64,000 bases of DNA from Superficieibacter sp. 1612_C1 (GCF_015234305.1 NZ_JADGMI010000006.1:328261-392260); one strand, 5' to 3'. Shown: positions 1 to 9,860, numbered from the stretch's first letter. The notes: generated by a model not told the origin, from the letters alone. Made by a program: numbers and translations.

Positions 1-1
1 A

Positions 2-373
2 CGCTACTTTCCCAACGGCGTCACCCGCTCGGCCCTGCTGAAAGCCCCTGCCGTCGCCTTCGATCATCTCGACGATATGCATCAGGCTTTTCTTCAGCAA
101 AATTTCGACCTGCCGCCGGGCAGCGTACCCTGCCATATCGTTAACTCGTCGGAAGCCTTCGTGCAGCTGGCGCGTCAGGGCACCACCTGTTGTATGATCC
201 CGCACTTGCAAATTGAGAGAGAGCTGGAAAACGGCGAGCTGATTGACCTGACGCCAGGTCTGTATCAACGCCGGATGCTCTACTGGCACCGTTTTGCGCC
301 AGAAAGCCGGATGATGCGTAAAGTGACCGATGCCCTGCTGGAGCACGGGCATCGGGTGCTGCGCCAGGTTTAA
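2..373 (+). CDS. argP: ArgP (IciA) LysR-type regulator, 3' end only
   Basis: The window opens inside this gene; 123 C-terminal residues are readable in frame from base 2 to the TAA at 371-373. They match the end of the effector-binding domain of ArgP, the LysR-family regulator that responds to lysine and arginine and activates the arginine exporter gene argO. The identification rests on near-identity to the E. coli protein end and on the downstream order yggE-argO, which is the E. coli arrangement. The N-terminal helix-turn-helix lies outside the window. A hairpin follows the stop (380-403). Confidence 0.93.
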   Translation, partial: RYFPNGVTRSALLKAPAVAFDHLDDMHQAFLQQNFDLPPGSVPCHIVNSSEAFVQLARQGTTCCMIPHLQIERELENGELIDLTPGLYQRRMLYWHRFAPESRMMRKVTDALLEHGHRVLRQV

Positions 374-379
374 GCAAAC

Positions 380-410
380 GCCCCTCTTGCAGGCAGGAGG
401 GGCAGATTTT
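380..410 (+). terminator. Probable intrinsic terminator after argP
   Basis: Arms GCCCCTC (380-386) and GAGGGGC (397-403) are followed by TTTT at 407-410, just after the argP stop. yggE converges from the other side and ends at 414. Confidence 0.6.
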
Positions 411-413
411 GCG

Positions 414-1172
414 TTACTGTGCTTTTTCCGGCGTCTCAGGCGTTGTCGTGGCTCGGGTATCTCCCTGTGCCGGTTCCAGCTCAAACACCACATCAACCTG
501 GTCGTCAAACTGGATGGTAGCCTGCTCGTAGCTCTCCTGCGCGGTTGTTGAAGCTGCATCCGCTTTCATCATCCGCACCATCGGGCTTGGCTGATAGTTG
601 GAGACGTGATAGCGCACGCTGTACACAGGACCCAGCGTTCCTTTAAAGCCGGAGGCCAGCTCCTGAGCTTGTCGAACCGCATCATCAATCGCCGCTTTAC
701 GCGCCTGATCTTTATACGCTTCAGGTTTTGCCACGCCCAGCGACACGGAACGAATTTCGTTCAGGCCGGCTTTCAGCGCGCCATCCAGCAGCGCGTTAAG
801 CTTATCCAGTTCGCGCAGCGTGACTTCAACCGTTCTTACCGCCTGATAGCCTTTCAGGATGCTTTTCCCGTTCTGATAATCATAATCAGGCTGGGTACGC
901 AAATTGGCAGAGCGAATGTCTTTTTTAGCAACGCCGTTCTGATCGAGGAAAGTAAGATATTGCGCAACACGATCGTCAGCTTGTTTCTTCGCCGACGCCG
1001 CATCTTTCGCCGCGATATTCACTTCAATCGCCAGGGTGGCGATATCCGGTACGGCATCCACGCTGGCCGTCCCTGAAGTGACAATGTGCGGACCATTCGG
1101 CAATTCATTTGCCGAGGCCGTCATTGCGCCTAAACTCACCAGTGCCGCCAGGGCCATCACGTTAAACTTCAC
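414..1172 (-). CDS. yggE: YggE, SIMPL-domain periplasmic protein
   Basis: The protein has 252 residues; E. coli YggE has 246. It has an N-terminal signal peptide ending near ASA-NELP, then a SIMPL (DUF541) domain over nearly the whole mature length (GPHIVTSGTASVDAVPD at its start). In E. coli it is linked to lower oxidative stress; the molecular function is unknown. I place the start at the GTG at 1172, because a GGAGG (complement of 1181-1185) sits 8 bases upstream and the protein then begins like E. coli YggE. The open frame continues 14 codons further upstream to 1214. It lies between convergent argP and co-oriented argO. Confidence 0.92.
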   Translation of the reverse strand: MKFNVMALAALVSLGAMTASANELPNGPHIVTSGTASVDAVPDIATLAIEVNIAAKDAASAKKQADDRVAQYLTFLDQNGVAKKDIRSANLRTQPDYDYQNGKSILKGYQAVRTVEVTLRELDKLNALLDGALKAGLNEIRSVSLGVAKPEAYKDQARKAAIDDAVRQAQELASGFKGTLGPVYSVRYHVSNYQPSPMVRMMKADAASTTAQESYEQATIQFDDQVDVVFELEPAQGDTRATTTPETPEKAQ

Positions 1173-1262
1173 TGTCGAACCTCCATTTGCATTAAGCACC
1201 CACAAAGAGAGCACATGCCAGCAAGCTTAGCCTCTGCCCGCAGAATGTCCATCAGACAACGC

Positions 1263-1898
1263 TTAGTTAAACAGCGCCTGAATATGGTTCACCCCTTCTT
1301 TCGCCAGCTGAAAAGCGATAAACCACATCACGCAGCCTACCACGATATTAATGATGCGCTGGGCTTTTGCCGTGCGCAGGCGAGGAGCCAGCCATGCGGC
1401 CAGCAGGGCCAGGCCGAAAAACCACAGAAACGAGGCGCTGACCGTGCCCGCAGCAAACCAGCGCCGCGGTACGCTTTCCAGCTGTCCGCCGAGACTGCCC
1501 AGCACCACGAAGGTGTCCAGATAGACGTGCGGATTCAGCCAGGTGACCGCCAGCATAGTGGCGATAATCTTCCATCTTCCCTGCTTCATGACCTCCGCGC
1601 TGGCAAGCTCAAGGTTGCTGCTCAACGCCGTCTTCAGCGCGCCGAAACCATACCACAGCAGGAATGCCACCCCGCCCCAGGTGACAACGGCCAGTAGCCA
1701 GGGCGACTGCATCAGCAGCGCGCTGCCGCCAAATACGCCCGCGCAGATCAGCGCCATGTCGCTCATCGCGCACAGAAAGGCGATCATGATGTGATACTGG
1801 CGACGAATGCCCTGGTTCATCACGAAAGCGTTTTGCGGGCCGAGAGGCAGGATCATTGCCGAGCCAAGGATAAGCCCCTGAAAATAATAAGATAACAC
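1263..1898 (-). CDS. argO: ArgO arginine exporter (LysE family)
   Basis: This is an inner-membrane exporter of arginine (and the toxic analogue canavanine), 211 residues. It has the LysE-family pattern of about six hydrophobic segments, with the opening [16 protein letters not shown] and the central [16 protein letters not shown] that are nearly unchanged from E. coli. It starts with GTG at 1898. In E. coli its transcription is activated by ArgP with arginine and trapped by lysine; the ArgP gene is one gene away, which fits. The ArgP-responsive promoter should lie in 1899-2000, but I could not define its operator by eye. Confidence 0.94.
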   Translation of the reverse strand: MLSYYFQGLILGSAMILPLGPQNAFVMNQGIRRQYHIMIAFLCAMSDMALICAGVFGGSALLMQSPWLLAVVTWGGVAFLLWYGFGALKTALSSNLELASAEVMKQGRWKIIATMLAVTWLNPHVYLDTFVVLGSLGGQLESVPRRWFAAGTVSASFLWFFGLALLAAWLAPRLRTAKAQRIINIVVGCVMWFIAFQLAKEGVNHIQALFN

Positions 1899-2106
1899 GT
1901 TGATATTCCCATACTGATTGCTTTACCGCAGACTATATCTCAGCGTTTTTATTAGCGGAAATTGAAAATTTTAATCATCCATAAATTTCATTAATAACAT
2001 GAAACAGGGCAACTCCATTTTCAGAATTTATAAAGGCGCTTTCACGCGCAATTCGGGGCGGCAAGCGTACACTCTCAGCATCACGTTTCACTTCAAAGGA
2101 TTTGAT

Positions 2107-3147
2107 ATGTTCTCGCCTCTTTTTCGCTCCGCATTACTCGGGCTACTTTTTCTCACGCTGCCCGCCATGGCAGCCCCAAAAGTGCTGCGCTATACCGACC
2201 ATGAACCCTATGGCGGCATGCGCACCCGGCTTATCAACGATGTATTCTTTGCGGCAATAGAAAAAGAGTCGCAGGGACGTCTCAAAGTAGAAGCACACTG
2301 GAATGGCGAAACGTCGATTAGCTACGACGCGCTGGCGACCATCAGCAACGGCAGCAAAGCCGATATGGGCATTGTGGTGCCGGAGTACACGGCTAAACAG
2401 CTGCCGCTGCATCAAATTTTTAAGAGTTTTGTTATCGGTCCGGATCACGGTGCGCAACAGGTCGAGTTTTTCCGTCGCGTTTATCACGATATGCCGGAAT
2501 TTAACGCTGAACTGGAGCGCAACAATCTGGTCAATCTGCAATTTTTCCTCGGTTATCCGGTGGGCTTTTTTACGGCCAAACCCCTGACGTCGTTAACCGA
2601 TTTACAGGGCACTACCTGGCGCACGGCCAGCTTCTGGCATCAGGCTTATTTACATAATACCGGCGCAAAAACCGTAACATTGCCGTGGAATAACGGCATC
2701 GCCTCCGCGCTACAGGACGGCCGTCTGGACGGGCTGATGGTTAACCTGGACAGCGGCTACGATATCCACGCCGAACGCGCCGCACCGAATATTCTGCTCT
2801 CACCTTCCCTGTGGCTGGGCCATGTCTATCTGTTAACGATGAACAAAAAAACGTGGGAAAGCCTTGAAGCGCGCGATCGACAGGCTGTTCAACGTGCGGC
2901 GACAACAACCCAACAGGCACTGGGCGCGGCACTGGATAATAATCTGACGGCAATGGTCAAAACGCTGAAGCAGGAAGGCGCGCACGTTCGCTATCTGAAC
3001 AAGGAAGAGCTTACCGCGTGGCAGAACGCTATCAACTACCCGCAGGTTCAGGCGCAGTGGGTAGAGAAGCAGAAAAGCGAAGGGGTTAATAATGCCGGAG
3101 AGGTAATGCAAAAAGTGAGCGCACTGCTTGAGGAAACCCGCCGTTAA
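2107..3147 (+). CDS. Orphan TRAP-type (DctP family) periplasmic solute-binding protein
   Basis: The protein has 346 residues with a clear signal peptide (hydrophobic stretch ending PAMAAPKV). The body resembles DctP-family receptors of tripartite ATP-independent periplasmic (TRAP) transporters, including the TTWRTASFWHQAY and DGLMVNLDSGYD regions that form the ligand cleft in this family. I choose ATG 2107, with AAAGGA at 2095-2100, over an upstream in-frame ATG at 1999, because only 2107 places the signal peptide at the N-terminus. No DctQ or DctM membrane partner is encoded nearby, so it either serves a distant transporter or acts as a sensor or scavenger. The ligand is unknown, and the gene is not at this position in E. 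coli K-12. Confidence 0.75.
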   Translation: MFSPLFRSALLGLLFLTLPAMAAPKVLRYTDHEPYGGMRTRLINDVFFAAIEKESQGRLKVEAHWNGETSISYDALATISNGSKADMGIVVPEYTAKQLPLHQIFKSFVIGPDHGAQQVEFFRRVYHDMPEFNAELERNNLVNLQFFLGYPVGFFTAKPLTSLTDLQGTTWRTASFWHQAYLHNTGAKTVTLPWNNGIASALQDGRLDGLMVNLDSGYDIHAERAAPNILLSPSLWLGHVYLLTMNKKTWESLEARDRQAVQRAATTTQQALGAALDNNLTAMVKTLKQEGAHVRYLNKEELTAWQNAINYPQVQAQWVEKQKSEGVNNAGEVMQKVSALLEETRR

Positions 3148-3154
3148 ACCCGTG

Positions 3155-3183
3155 GTCGCCCCATCATTTATGATCGGGGCGAC
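3155..3183. terminator. Strong hairpin between convergent genes
   Basis: Arms GTCGCCCC (3155-3162) and GGGGCGAC (3176-3183) are extended inside by ATCA/TGAT with one bulged base. It lies between the DctP-like gene and mscS, which converge. No T-run follows on either strand, so termination is plausible but not typical. Confidence 0.45.
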
Positions 3184-3198
3184 AACATCTACCGCCGC

Positions 3199-4074
3199 TT
3201 AATGCTTCACTAAGTCGACTTCTTTTTCCTTTTTCACCCGCTTGAGGTTCACATCCATCTGCTGATACGGGAACTCAATGCCCTGCGCATCAAACTCGCG
3301 CTTAATACGCTCCAGCACATCCCAGAACACGTTTTGCAGATCGCTGCTCTGACTCCAGATGCGGATCACAAAATTCACCTGGGAAGCGGCCAGCTCGTTC
3401 ATACGCACCGTCATTTCGCGATCTTTCAGAATACGCTCATCGGATTCGATAATATCGGTCAGGATTTTTCTCACCTGATCGATATCTGCATCGTAGGAGA
3501 CGCCGATGACCAGCTCGTTACGACGCACCGGTTCACGCGAGTAGTTAATGATGTTCCCGGAAATGATTTTACCATTCGGGATCACCACATAGCGGCCATC
3601 CGCCGAACGCAGCGTGGTGGAGAAAATTTGCACGTGCAGCACGGTTCCGGCCACGCCGCCTAAATCCACGTATTCACCAGAACGGAAATGGCGGAAGATC
3701 ACCAGCAGCACACCTGCGGCGAGGTTAGAGAGCGAGCCTTGCAAAGCCAGACCGACGGCCAGACCGGCAGCACCGAGCACCGCGATCACCGAGGCGGTCT
3801 GAACTCCGACACGCCCAAGGGCAGCAATGAGCGTAAAGCCGATGATGCCATAGCGTACCAGCGCAGAAAGAAAGTCGGCGACGGTAGCGTCGATATGACG
3901 CGAGATCATCAGGCGATCAACGGCCTTTGAAACAACGCGCGCGACGATCACCCCAACGATGATAATGGCAATAGCGGCAACAATGTTAACCACATAGCTC
4001 AGCAGCAGCGCCTGATTGTTTACCAGCCACGAGCCGGCGTTGTTAATGCTGTCCACAACGTTCAAATCTTCCAT
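3199..4074 (-). CDS. mscS: MscS small-conductance mechanosensitive channel
   Basis: This inner-membrane homoheptameric channel releases solutes during hypo-osmotic shock. The protein has 291 residues (E. coli 286). It shows two N-terminal hydrophobic helices, then the pore helix TM3 with its alternating Gly/Ala packing face ([20 protein letters not shown]), then the beta domain and C-terminal vestibule. The few extra residues are in the charged C-terminal tail, which ends [11 protein letters not shown]. Its position upstream of fbaA is the same as in E. coli. Confidence 0.97.
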   Translation of the reverse strand: MEDLNVVDSINNAGSWLVNNQALLLSYVVNIVAAIAIIIVGVIVARVVSKAVDRLMISRHIDATVADFLSALVRYGIIGFTLIAALGRVGVQTASVIAVLGAAGLAVGLALQGSLSNLAAGVLLVIFRHFRSGEYVDLGGVAGTVLHVQIFSTTLRSADGRYVVIPNGKIISGNIINYSREPVRRNELVIGVSYDADIDQVRKILTDIIESDERILKDREMTVRMNELAASQVNFVIRIWSQSSDLQNVFWDVLERIKREFDAQGIEFPYQQMDVNLKRVKKEKEVDLVKH

Positions 4075-4282
4075 TCAGCCATCCTTATAGTTACCCAAAA
4101 AGAAAAAGTCAGTCATCCCCAACGGAGAAAAGTAAGTTAATAAAGGGTAAACACAAAGCGGAGAAAATGCCAAGTTGATCACAAAACCCTGCGGTTAGTA
4201 TGTTGAATACGCAACAGAAACCGGCGCGCGGGCCGGCAAAGGGGGTCGTCCCGCTGCCTACGAACGGTTTACCATCAACCAT

Positions 4283-4304
4283 AAAAAAGCCCGCTTACGC
4301 GGGC
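4283..4304 (-). terminator. Terminator of the epd-pgk-fbaA operon
   Basis: The GCCCGC/GCGGGC stem (4289-4304) has a 4-base loop and, on the minus strand, is followed by six T residues (the A-run at 4283-4288). It lies 29 bases past the fbaA stop. Confidence 0.9.
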
Positions 4305-4332
4305 CTTTGAATAATGCTGATTAACGTCGTAA

Positions 4333-5412
4333 TTACAGAACGTCTACCGCGTTCAGCTCTTTGAAAGCCTGTTCCAGACGGGCAATCATCGTTGACTGAG
4401 CGGCACGCAGCCACGCACGCGGATCGTAGTATTTTTTGTTCGGCTGGTCAGCGCCTTTCGGGTTGCCCAACTGACCTTGCAGATACTCTTCGTTCGTTTT
4501 GTAGTAGTTCAGAACACCTTCCCAGGTTGCCCATTGGGTATCGGTATCGATGTTCATTTTCACTACGCCGTAGCTGACGGAGTCTTTGATTTCCTGAGCA
4601 GTAGAACCGGAACCGCCGTGGAAGACGAAGTTCAGGCTGTTGTGCGGCAGGTTGTGTTTCTTAGAAACATATTCCTGAGAGTCGCGCAGGATAGTCGGGG
4701 TCAGTTTAACGTTACCCGGCTTGTACACGCCGTGTACGTTACCGAAGGACGCCGCGATGGTGAAACGCGGGCTGATTTTGCTCAGCTCGGTGTACGCGTA
4801 ATCAACGTCTTCCGGCTGGGTGTACAGTGCGGAAGCGTCCATGTGGCTGTTATCCACACCATCTTCTTCACCGCCGGTGCAGCCCAGTTCCAGCTCCAGC
4901 GTCATGTCGATTTTAGCCATGCGGGTCAGGTATTTGGAGCACAGCTCGATGTTTTCTTCCAGAGACTCTTCAGACAGGTCGATCATGTGGGAAGAGAACA
5001 GCGGTTTGCCGGTAGCCGCGAAGTGTTTTTCACCCGCGTCCAGCAGACCGTCGATCCACGGCAGCAGTTTTTTCGCGCAGTGGTCGGTATGCAGAATAAC
5101 CGGCACGCCATAGTGCTCAGCCATCTGATGTACGTGATGCGCGCCAGAGATCGCGCCAAGGATTGCAGCACCCTGCGGAACGTCGGTTTTCACGCCTTTA
5201 CCCGCGATGAACTGAGCACCACCGTTAGAGAACTGGACGATGACCGGTGCTTTAACTTTAGCAGCGGCTTCCAGAACGGCGTTGATAGAGTCTGTACCTA
5301 CACAGTTAACGGCCGGCAGAGCAAAGTTGTTTTCTTTTGCTACCTGGAAGACTTTCTGTACGTCATCACCAGTAATTACGCCTGGTTTTACGAAATCAAA
5401 AATTTTAGACAT
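4333..5412 (-). CDS. fbaA: Class II fructose-bisphosphate aldolase
   Basis: This zinc-dependent enzyme interconverts fructose 1,6-bisphosphate with dihydroxyacetone phosphate and glyceraldehyde 3-phosphate. It has 359 residues, exactly the E. coli length when started at ATG 5412 (MSKIFDFVKPG); the open frame reaches further back to 5472 but those codons are not part of the family. Zinc and catalytic motifs are visible: HTDHCAKK, the ELGCTGGEEDG loop, NVHGVYKPGN and VFHGGSGS. It is the last gene of epd-pgk-fbaA and has a terminator directly downstream. The 102-base gap to pgk agrees with E. coli, where fbaA has extra promoters. Confidence 0.98.
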   Translation of the reverse strand: MSKIFDFVKPGVITGDDVQKVFQVAKENNFALPAVNCVGTDSINAVLEAAAKVKAPVIVQFSNGGAQFIAGKGVKTDVPQGAAILGAISGAHHVHQMAEHYGVPVILHTDHCAKKLLPWIDGLLDAGEKHFAATGKPLFSSHMIDLSEESLEENIELCSKYLTRMAKIDMTLELELGCTGGEEDGVDNSHMDASALYTQPEDVDYAYTELSKISPRFTIAASFGNVHGVYKPGNVKLTPTILRDSQEYVSKKHNLPHNSLNFVFHGGSGSTAQEIKDSVSYGVVKMNIDTDTQWATWEGVLNYYKTNEEYLQGQLGNPKGADQPNKKYYDPRAWLRAAQSTMIARLEQAFKELNAVDVL

Positions 5413-5514
5413 GTTACGTAGTCCTGTATCGTCGGGCCTGAGAAAAATATCTGCCATGCTGAGTGTCAGCACGGCCAGAAAACAGCGGGCAGGAAACCCT
5501 GCCCGTAGTAACGA

Positions 5515-6678
5515 TTACTTCTTCGCACGCTCTTCGAGCATGGCAACTGCTGGCAGCACTTTACCTTCCACGAATTCGAGGAACGCGCCGCCGCCAGTAG
5601 AGATATAGGAGATTTTGTCAGCGATACCGAACAGATCGATAGCCGCCAGAGTGTCGCCGCCGCCTGCGATAGAGAACGCTTCGCTGTCAGCAATCGCATT
5701 AGCGATGACTTCAGTGCCTTTACGGAAGTTAGCGAACTCAAATACGCCAACCGGGCCGTTCCACAGGATAGTTTTGGCATTTTTCAGAATTTCAGCCAGT
5801 TTCTCAGCGGAAGCATCGCCCAGGTCGAGGATCTGCTCGTCATCTTTGATGTCGTTAACAGATTTCAGGGTTGCAGTAGCAGTTTCAGAGAACTCAGTTG
5901 CTACGCGAACGTCCGTTGGAACCGGGATATCGCAAGTGGTCAGCAGACGTTTGGCTTCATCAACCAGATCGGCTTCATACAGGGATTTACCCACGTTATG
6001 ACCCTGAGCGGCAACGAAGGTGTTAGCAATACCGCCACCCACAATTAGCTGGTCAGCGATTTTAGACAGGGAGTCCAGAACGGTCAGTTTGGTAGAAACT
6101 TTAGAACCACCAACGATAGCGACCATCGGGCGAGCCGGTTCTTTCAGTGCTTTACCCAGCGCGTCCAGTTCATCAGCCAGCAGCGGACCCGCACAGGCGA
6201 CGTCAGCAAATTTGCCGATACCGTGAGTGGAAGCCTGCGCGCGGTGCGCAGTACCGAACGCATCCATTACGAATACGTCGCACAGTGCGGCGTATTTTTT
6301 AGACAGTGCTTCGTCGTCTTTTTTCTCGCCTTTGTTAAAGCGAACGTTTTCCAGAACGACCAGCTCACCTTCAGCGACTTCTACGCCGTCCAGGTAATCT
6401 TTTACCAGGCGAACCGGGCTGGAGAGTTTGTCTTTCAGATAGTTAACTACCGGCAGCAGAGAGAATTCTTCATTGTACTCGCCTTCGGTAGGACGACCCA
6501 GGTGAGAAGTGACCATCACTTTAGCACCCTGTTTCAGGGCCAGTTCGATAGTCGGCAGAGAAGCACGGATACGCGCGTCGCTGGTTACTTTCCCGTCTTT
6601 AACTGGTACGTTCAGATCCGCACGGATAAAAACGCGTTTACCAGCAAGATCCAGATCGGTCATCTTAATTACAGACAT
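5515..6678 (-). CDS. pgk: Phosphoglycerate kinase
   Basis: This enzyme transfers phosphate from 1,3-bisphosphoglycerate to ADP in the cytoplasm. It has 387 residues, the E. coli length. Family landmarks are [17 protein letters not shown] at the N-terminus, [17 protein letters not shown], the hinge region and the C-terminal nucleotide-binding loop [13 protein letters not shown]. It sits 49 bases after epd on the same strand and is read with it. Confidence 0.98.
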   Translation of the reverse strand: MSVIKMTDLDLAGKRVFIRADLNVPVKDGKVTSDARIRASLPTIELALKQGAKVMVTSHLGRPTEGEYNEEFSLLPVVNYLKDKLSSPVRLVKDYLDGVEVAEGELVVLENVRFNKGEKKDDEALSKKYAALCDVFVMDAFGTAHRAQASTHGIGKFADVACAGPLLADELDALGKALKEPARPMVAIVGGSKVSTKLTVLDSLSKIADQLIVGGGIANTFVAAQGHNVGKSLYEADLVDEAKRLLTTCDIPVPTDVRVATEFSETATATLKSVNDIKDDEQILDLGDASAEKLAEILKNAKTILWNGPVGVFEFANFRKGTEVIANAIADSEAFSIAGGGDTLAAIDLFGIADKISYISTGGGAFLEFVEGKVLPAVAMLEERAKK

Positions 6679-6727
6679 GGTGAATCCTCTCGTTGATTCT
6701 TAAAGTTTTGCAGGCGCAACAAGCGCC

Positions 6728-7747
6728 CTACCTGAAACCAATAGCTGCCATCGCTAACGTCGTGTCGAGCATTCGGTTAGCAAAGCCCCATTCATTATCG
6801 CACCAGACGAGTGTCTTAATCAGGTGCGCCCCACTCACCCGCGTTTGCGTGCCGTCGACAATGGCACTGTGCGGATCGTGGTTAAAATCAGTTGAGACCA
6901 ACGGTAATTCCGTATAGTCAACTATACCATGAAATGCTCCCTGCGCTGCTTTTTGCAGCAACAGGTTGACTTCACACGCTTTTACCGGCTGCTTCACGGT
7001 AACGCTAAGGTCAATAGCCGTCACGTTAATCGTCGGTACGCGCACGGCAATAGCTTCAAAACAGTCATCAAACTGCGGCAGGATACGGGCGATGCCCGCA
7101 GCCAGCTTAGTATCAACCGGAATAATAGACTGACTGGCCGCACGCGTGCGCCTGAGGTCAGGGTGGTACGCGTCAATCACCTGTTGATCGTGCATCGCAG
7201 AGTGGATCGTCGTGACCGTGCCTGACTCAATGGCAAAGGCATCATCCAGCAGTTTAATAACGGGAATTATACAGTTTGTGGTGCAGGAGGCGTTGGAAAC
7301 AATGCGGTGTTCGGCTTGCAGGGCGTCATGATTGACGCCGTAGACCACGGTAGCGTCAAGATCGTTACTGCCGGGGTGAGAAAAAAGGACTTTCTTCGCG
7401 CCAGCGGCCAGATGGGCCTCACCATGTTGGCGATTGCCGTACACGCCGGTACAGTCCAGCACAACATCCACGCCAAGCTCACGCCACGGCAGGGCGTCGA
7501 TAGTGCGTTCATGGAGAAGACGGATAGCATCATCGCCGACGAAAAGCTGTTCCCGCTCCTGGCGAACCTCCCAGGCAAAGCGTCCGTGGCTGGTGTCATA
7601 TTTCAATAAGTGCGCGATGCCTGCGGCGTCCGCCAGTTCATTGATTGCCACCACGGTGATTTCCGCCCGACGCCCGGATTCATATAACGCACGAACCACG
7701 TTACGCCCGATGCGACCGAAGCCATTAATCGCTACGCGTACGGTCAT
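6728..7747 (-). CDS. epd: Erythrose-4-phosphate dehydrogenase
   Basis: This GAPDH-family enzyme oxidises D-erythrose 4-phosphate to 4-phosphoerythronate with NAD, the first step of the DXP-dependent pyridoxal phosphate pathway. It has 339 residues when started at ATG 7747 ([16 protein letters not shown]), equal to E. coli Epd; a frame-compatible upstream start at 7765 is less likely. The catalytic cysteine lies in SNASCTTNC. The pairing with tktA, elsewhere in the window, is sensible: transketolase makes erythrose 4-phosphate. First gene of the epd-pgk-fbaA operon. Confidence 0.97.
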   Translation of the reverse strand: MTVRVAINGFGRIGRNVVRALYESGRRAEITVVAINELADAAGIAHLLKYDTSHGRFAWEVRQEREQLFVGDDAIRLLHERTIDALPWRELGVDVVLDCTGVYGNRQHGEAHLAAGAKKVLFSHPGSNDLDATVVYGVNHDALQAEHRIVSNASCTTNCIIPVIKLLDDAFAIESGTVTTIHSAMHDQQVIDAYHPDLRRTRAASQSIIPVDTKLAAGIARILPQFDDCFEAIAVRVPTINVTAIDLSVTVKQPVKACEVNLLLQKAAQGAFHGIVDYTELPLVSTDFNHDPHSAIVDGTQTRVSGAHLIKTLVWCDNEWGFANRMLDTTLAMAAIGFR

Positions 7748-7867
7748 AGATCTCCTGCAAAACACCCTGATTCCGTGAAGCTGACAGAGTAATGCAGCTA
7801 CACGTTAAGGGAAACCTTGCCTGTCACAAACTGCGACTGATTGGTTAATTGTCGAACATTTAATCGA

Positions 7868-7881
7868 CTGAAACGGTTCAG
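7868..7881. promoter_or_regulatory. Cra (FruR)-like operator upstream of epd
   Basis: A near-perfect palindrome, CTGAAACGGTTCAG, resembles the Cra consensus TGAAWCSNT on the minus strand with one mismatch. In E. coli the epd-pgk operon is controlled by Cra, and the site lies 121 bases upstream of the epd start. Confidence 0.6.
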
Positions 7882-7939
7882 CTAGAATAAGGGAAATGTG
7901 GAATAAAAGGAATTATTGCCGCCGGGGTTCGACCATTTA

Positions 7940-7955
7940 TCTGATCTGCGTCACA
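7940..7955. promoter_or_regulatory. CRP-like site in the epd / ECF intergenic region
   Basis: TCTGA-N6-TCACA differs from TGTGA-N6-TCACA at one base. It lies in the 373-base divergent region 7748-8120 and could serve epd (CRP-regulated in E. coli) or the ECF operon. Apart from this and the Cra-like site I see no gene, and no recognisable thiamine, riboflavin or cobalamin riboswitch, in this stretch. Confidence 0.45.
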
Positions 7956-8120
7956 TTTCGCTCAGCGTTGCGGAGGCATTTATTCCCTGTGTGGAATGGC
8001 GCATAAGCATAGCGGGATTATTTGTTTGTCCACGGTCACATTTACTGATTTAAATCAGAGACCGAGCCGATTCACACGCATAAGATCCGCCGCACGTCCG
8101 GGTCCCGGAGTTATCTCACA

Positions 8121-8546
8121 ATGGAACATTCAATCTCCCCTGATGGCGCACGCTTCTACGCCCTTCGCTTCCTGCCTGGCCAGGAAGTTTTTGCCGGGCT
8201 ACACGCTTTCGTTAAAAAAAATCATATTCACGCCGGCTGGATTGCGGGCTGTACCGGTAGCCTGAGCGATGTGGCGCTACGCTATGCGGGCCGCGAGGGA
8301 ACGACCCGGCTTACCGGCACCTTTGAAGTGATTTCGCTGAACGGCACGCTGGAGTTGACCGGCGAACATTTACACCTTGCCGTCTCCGATCCTGACGGTG
8401 CCATGCTGGGTGGACATATGATGCCGGGCTGCACCGTGCGTACCACGCTTGAACTGGTGATTGGCGAGCTAACGTCGCTCTCATTCAGTCGCCAGCCCTG
8501 CCCCGTTTCCGGCTATGACGAACTGGTCGTCACGCCACGTAAATAA
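8121..8546 (+). CDS. PPC/DUF296-domain protein, first gene of the ECF operon
   Basis: The protein has 141 residues and is essentially one PPC (DUF296) domain: the hallmark GTFEVISLNGTL and the motif HLHLAVSDPDGAMLGGHM are both present, as are histidines of the kind that bind zinc in the family. In plants this fold follows AT-hooks; here there is no AT-hook and nothing else, so DNA binding should not be assumed. It starts 21 bases before the S component and is on the same strand, suggesting a role tied to the imported substrate or its control. A GGAG lies 11 bases before ATG 8121. The gene and its neighbours occur next to epd in Salmonella but not in E. coli K-12. Confidence 0.8.
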   Translation: MEHSISPDGARFYALRFLPGQEVFAGLHAFVKKNHIHAGWIAGCTGSLSDVALRYAGREGTTRLTGTFEVISLNGTLELTGEHLHLAVSDPDGAMLGGHMMPGCTVRTTLELVIGELTSLSFSRQPCPVSGYDELVVTPRK

Positions 8547-8567
8547 AGACACTGATAAGAGGTTTTC

Positions 8568-9146
8568 ATGGCCCAGCGCCGTTTTTCCAGTCTCTCTCTG
8601 GTATTAATCGTTATCTGCATCGCTATCAATATGATTGGCGGTCAACTGGTCAGCATGTTGAAGCTGCCCATTTTCCTTGATTCTATTGGTACGCTCATCA
8701 GCGCGGTGCTGCTCGGTCCGTGGATCGGCATGTTAACCGGGCTGCTGACTAACCTGCTCTGGGGGCTGTTGACCGATCCTATCGCCGCCGCGTTTGCGCC
8801 GGTCGCCATGGTCATCGGCCTGGTCGCGGGCGGGCTGGCACGGGCGGGCTGGTTCCGTACCCTGCCTAAAGTGATCGTCAGTGGCGTTATTATCACGCTG
8901 GCCGTGACGGTGGTGGCCGTGCCGCTGCGCACATGGCTGTTTGGCGGCGTGACCGGCAGCGGCGCGGATTTGTTCGTCGCGTGGATGCACTCTATGGGGC
9001 AGAATCTGCTTGAATCCGTCGCCATCACGGTGCTGGGCGCGAATCTGATAGATAAAATACTCACCGCGATCATCGTCTGGGTGCTCCTGCGCCAGCTTCC
9101 GCAACGCACGATGCGTCACTTTCCACATACGGCGGCCGTTCGCTAA
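8568..9146 (+). CDS. ECF transporter substrate-binding S component
   Basis: The protein is 192 residues and very hydrophobic, with about five to six membrane segments. Its N-terminal part (MIGGQLVSMLKLPIFLDSIGT, then repeated small-residue helices) has the character of an S component of an energy-coupling factor importer. The assignment rests mainly on context: the next three genes are an EcfT-like protein and two ATPases, which together make one complete importer. The substrate is not evident; no vitamin biosynthesis gene or riboswitch is adjacent. Confidence 0.78.
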   Translation: MAQRRFSSLSLVLIVICIAINMIGGQLVSMLKLPIFLDSIGTLISAVLLGPWIGMLTGLLTNLLWGLLTDPIAAAFAPVAMVIGLVAGGLARAGWFRTLPKVIVSGVIITLAVTVVAVPLRTWLFGGVTGSGADLFVAWMHSMGQNLLESVAITVLGANLIDKILTAIIVWVLLRQLPQRTMRHFPHTAAVR

Positions 9147-9860
9147 ATGCATCCTTTTACGTCGCTGACCTTGTGGGCGCTGGCGGCCAGTACGACGCTG
9201 CTGCTGCCTGCGGGTCCGATACTCACGGGGTACAGCGCGGCGACCGTTATTGCGCTACTTCTGTTTCGCGCGACCCGACATCGGTTTGGCTATGTCGCGT
9301 GGCTGATGCTCTCGTTGGGTGCGGGTTTGTGGCTGGTCCACGGCGGCTGGTTCACCGCCTGGCTAAGCGGTCAGCCACGCGACCCGAGCCGTTGGGCGCA
9401 TGCCATCACGCTGTGGCTGCGCATTATGGCTATCGTCTCCACCGCGCAGTTCTGGATGCAATACGTGCCCATTCGCCAGTTTATTCGCGCGCTGTTTGCC
9501 TCTCGCCTGCCGCCAGGCCTGGCTTATCTGTTCGCCGGGCCACTGCTGGTGATTGAACAGCTTAAACAACAGTTAGCCACCATCCACGAAGCGCAACGTG
9601 CGCGGGGCGTACCGCTGGATGGCCGCTGGTATCAGCGCCTGCGGGCCATGCCCTCGCTGGTTATTCCCCTGACGCATAGCGCCCTGAATAATTTAGCCGT
9701 GCGCGGTACGGCACTGGATATGCGCGCGTTTCGCCTGCATCCCCGGCGCACGACGCTGTGGGCCCCCAAAGACAGTCGCCTTCAAACGCTGTTCCGTTAC
9801 GGAATGGTCGCGCTCATCGTGGCAGAAGCAGGAGTAAAGTTTTGGACTTTATTACCTTAG
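9147..9860 (+). CDS. ECF transporter transmembrane T component
   Basis: The protein has 237 residues with an N-terminal group of hydrophobic helices and a cytoplasmic coupling region. The two short Arg-Gly motifs that dock into the ATPases are visible: ARG at residues 152-154 (AQRARGVPL) and VRG at 185-187. Its ATG directly abuts the TAA of the S component, so the two are translationally coupled. The following ATPase gene begins inside its 3' end. Confidence 0.85.
   Translation: MHPFTSLTLWALAASTTLLLPAGPILTGYSAATVIALLLFRATRHRFGYVAWLMLSLGAGLWLVHGGWFTAWLSGQPRDPSRWAHAITLWLRIMAIVSTAQFWMQYVPIRQFIRALFASRLPPGLAYLFAGPLLVIEQLKQQLATIHEAQRARGVPLDGRWYQRLRAMPSLVIPLTHSALNNLAVRGTALDMRAFRLHPRRTTLWAPKDSRLQTLFRYGMVALIVAEAGVKFWTLLP

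Noticed and set aside
1999..2106. An upstream start for the DctP-like gene at 1999
   Set aside because: It would put 36 non-conserved residues before the signal peptide and lacks a ribosome site as good as that at 2095-2100.
4477..5421. A 314-codon plus-strand frame antisense to fbaA
   Set aside because: fbaA on the minus strand is certain; the antisense frame follows from its codon bias.
8041..8120. A riboswitch before the ECF operon
   Set aside because: No conserved core of the TPP, FMN or cobalamin riboswitches is seen; only short GC-rich stems.
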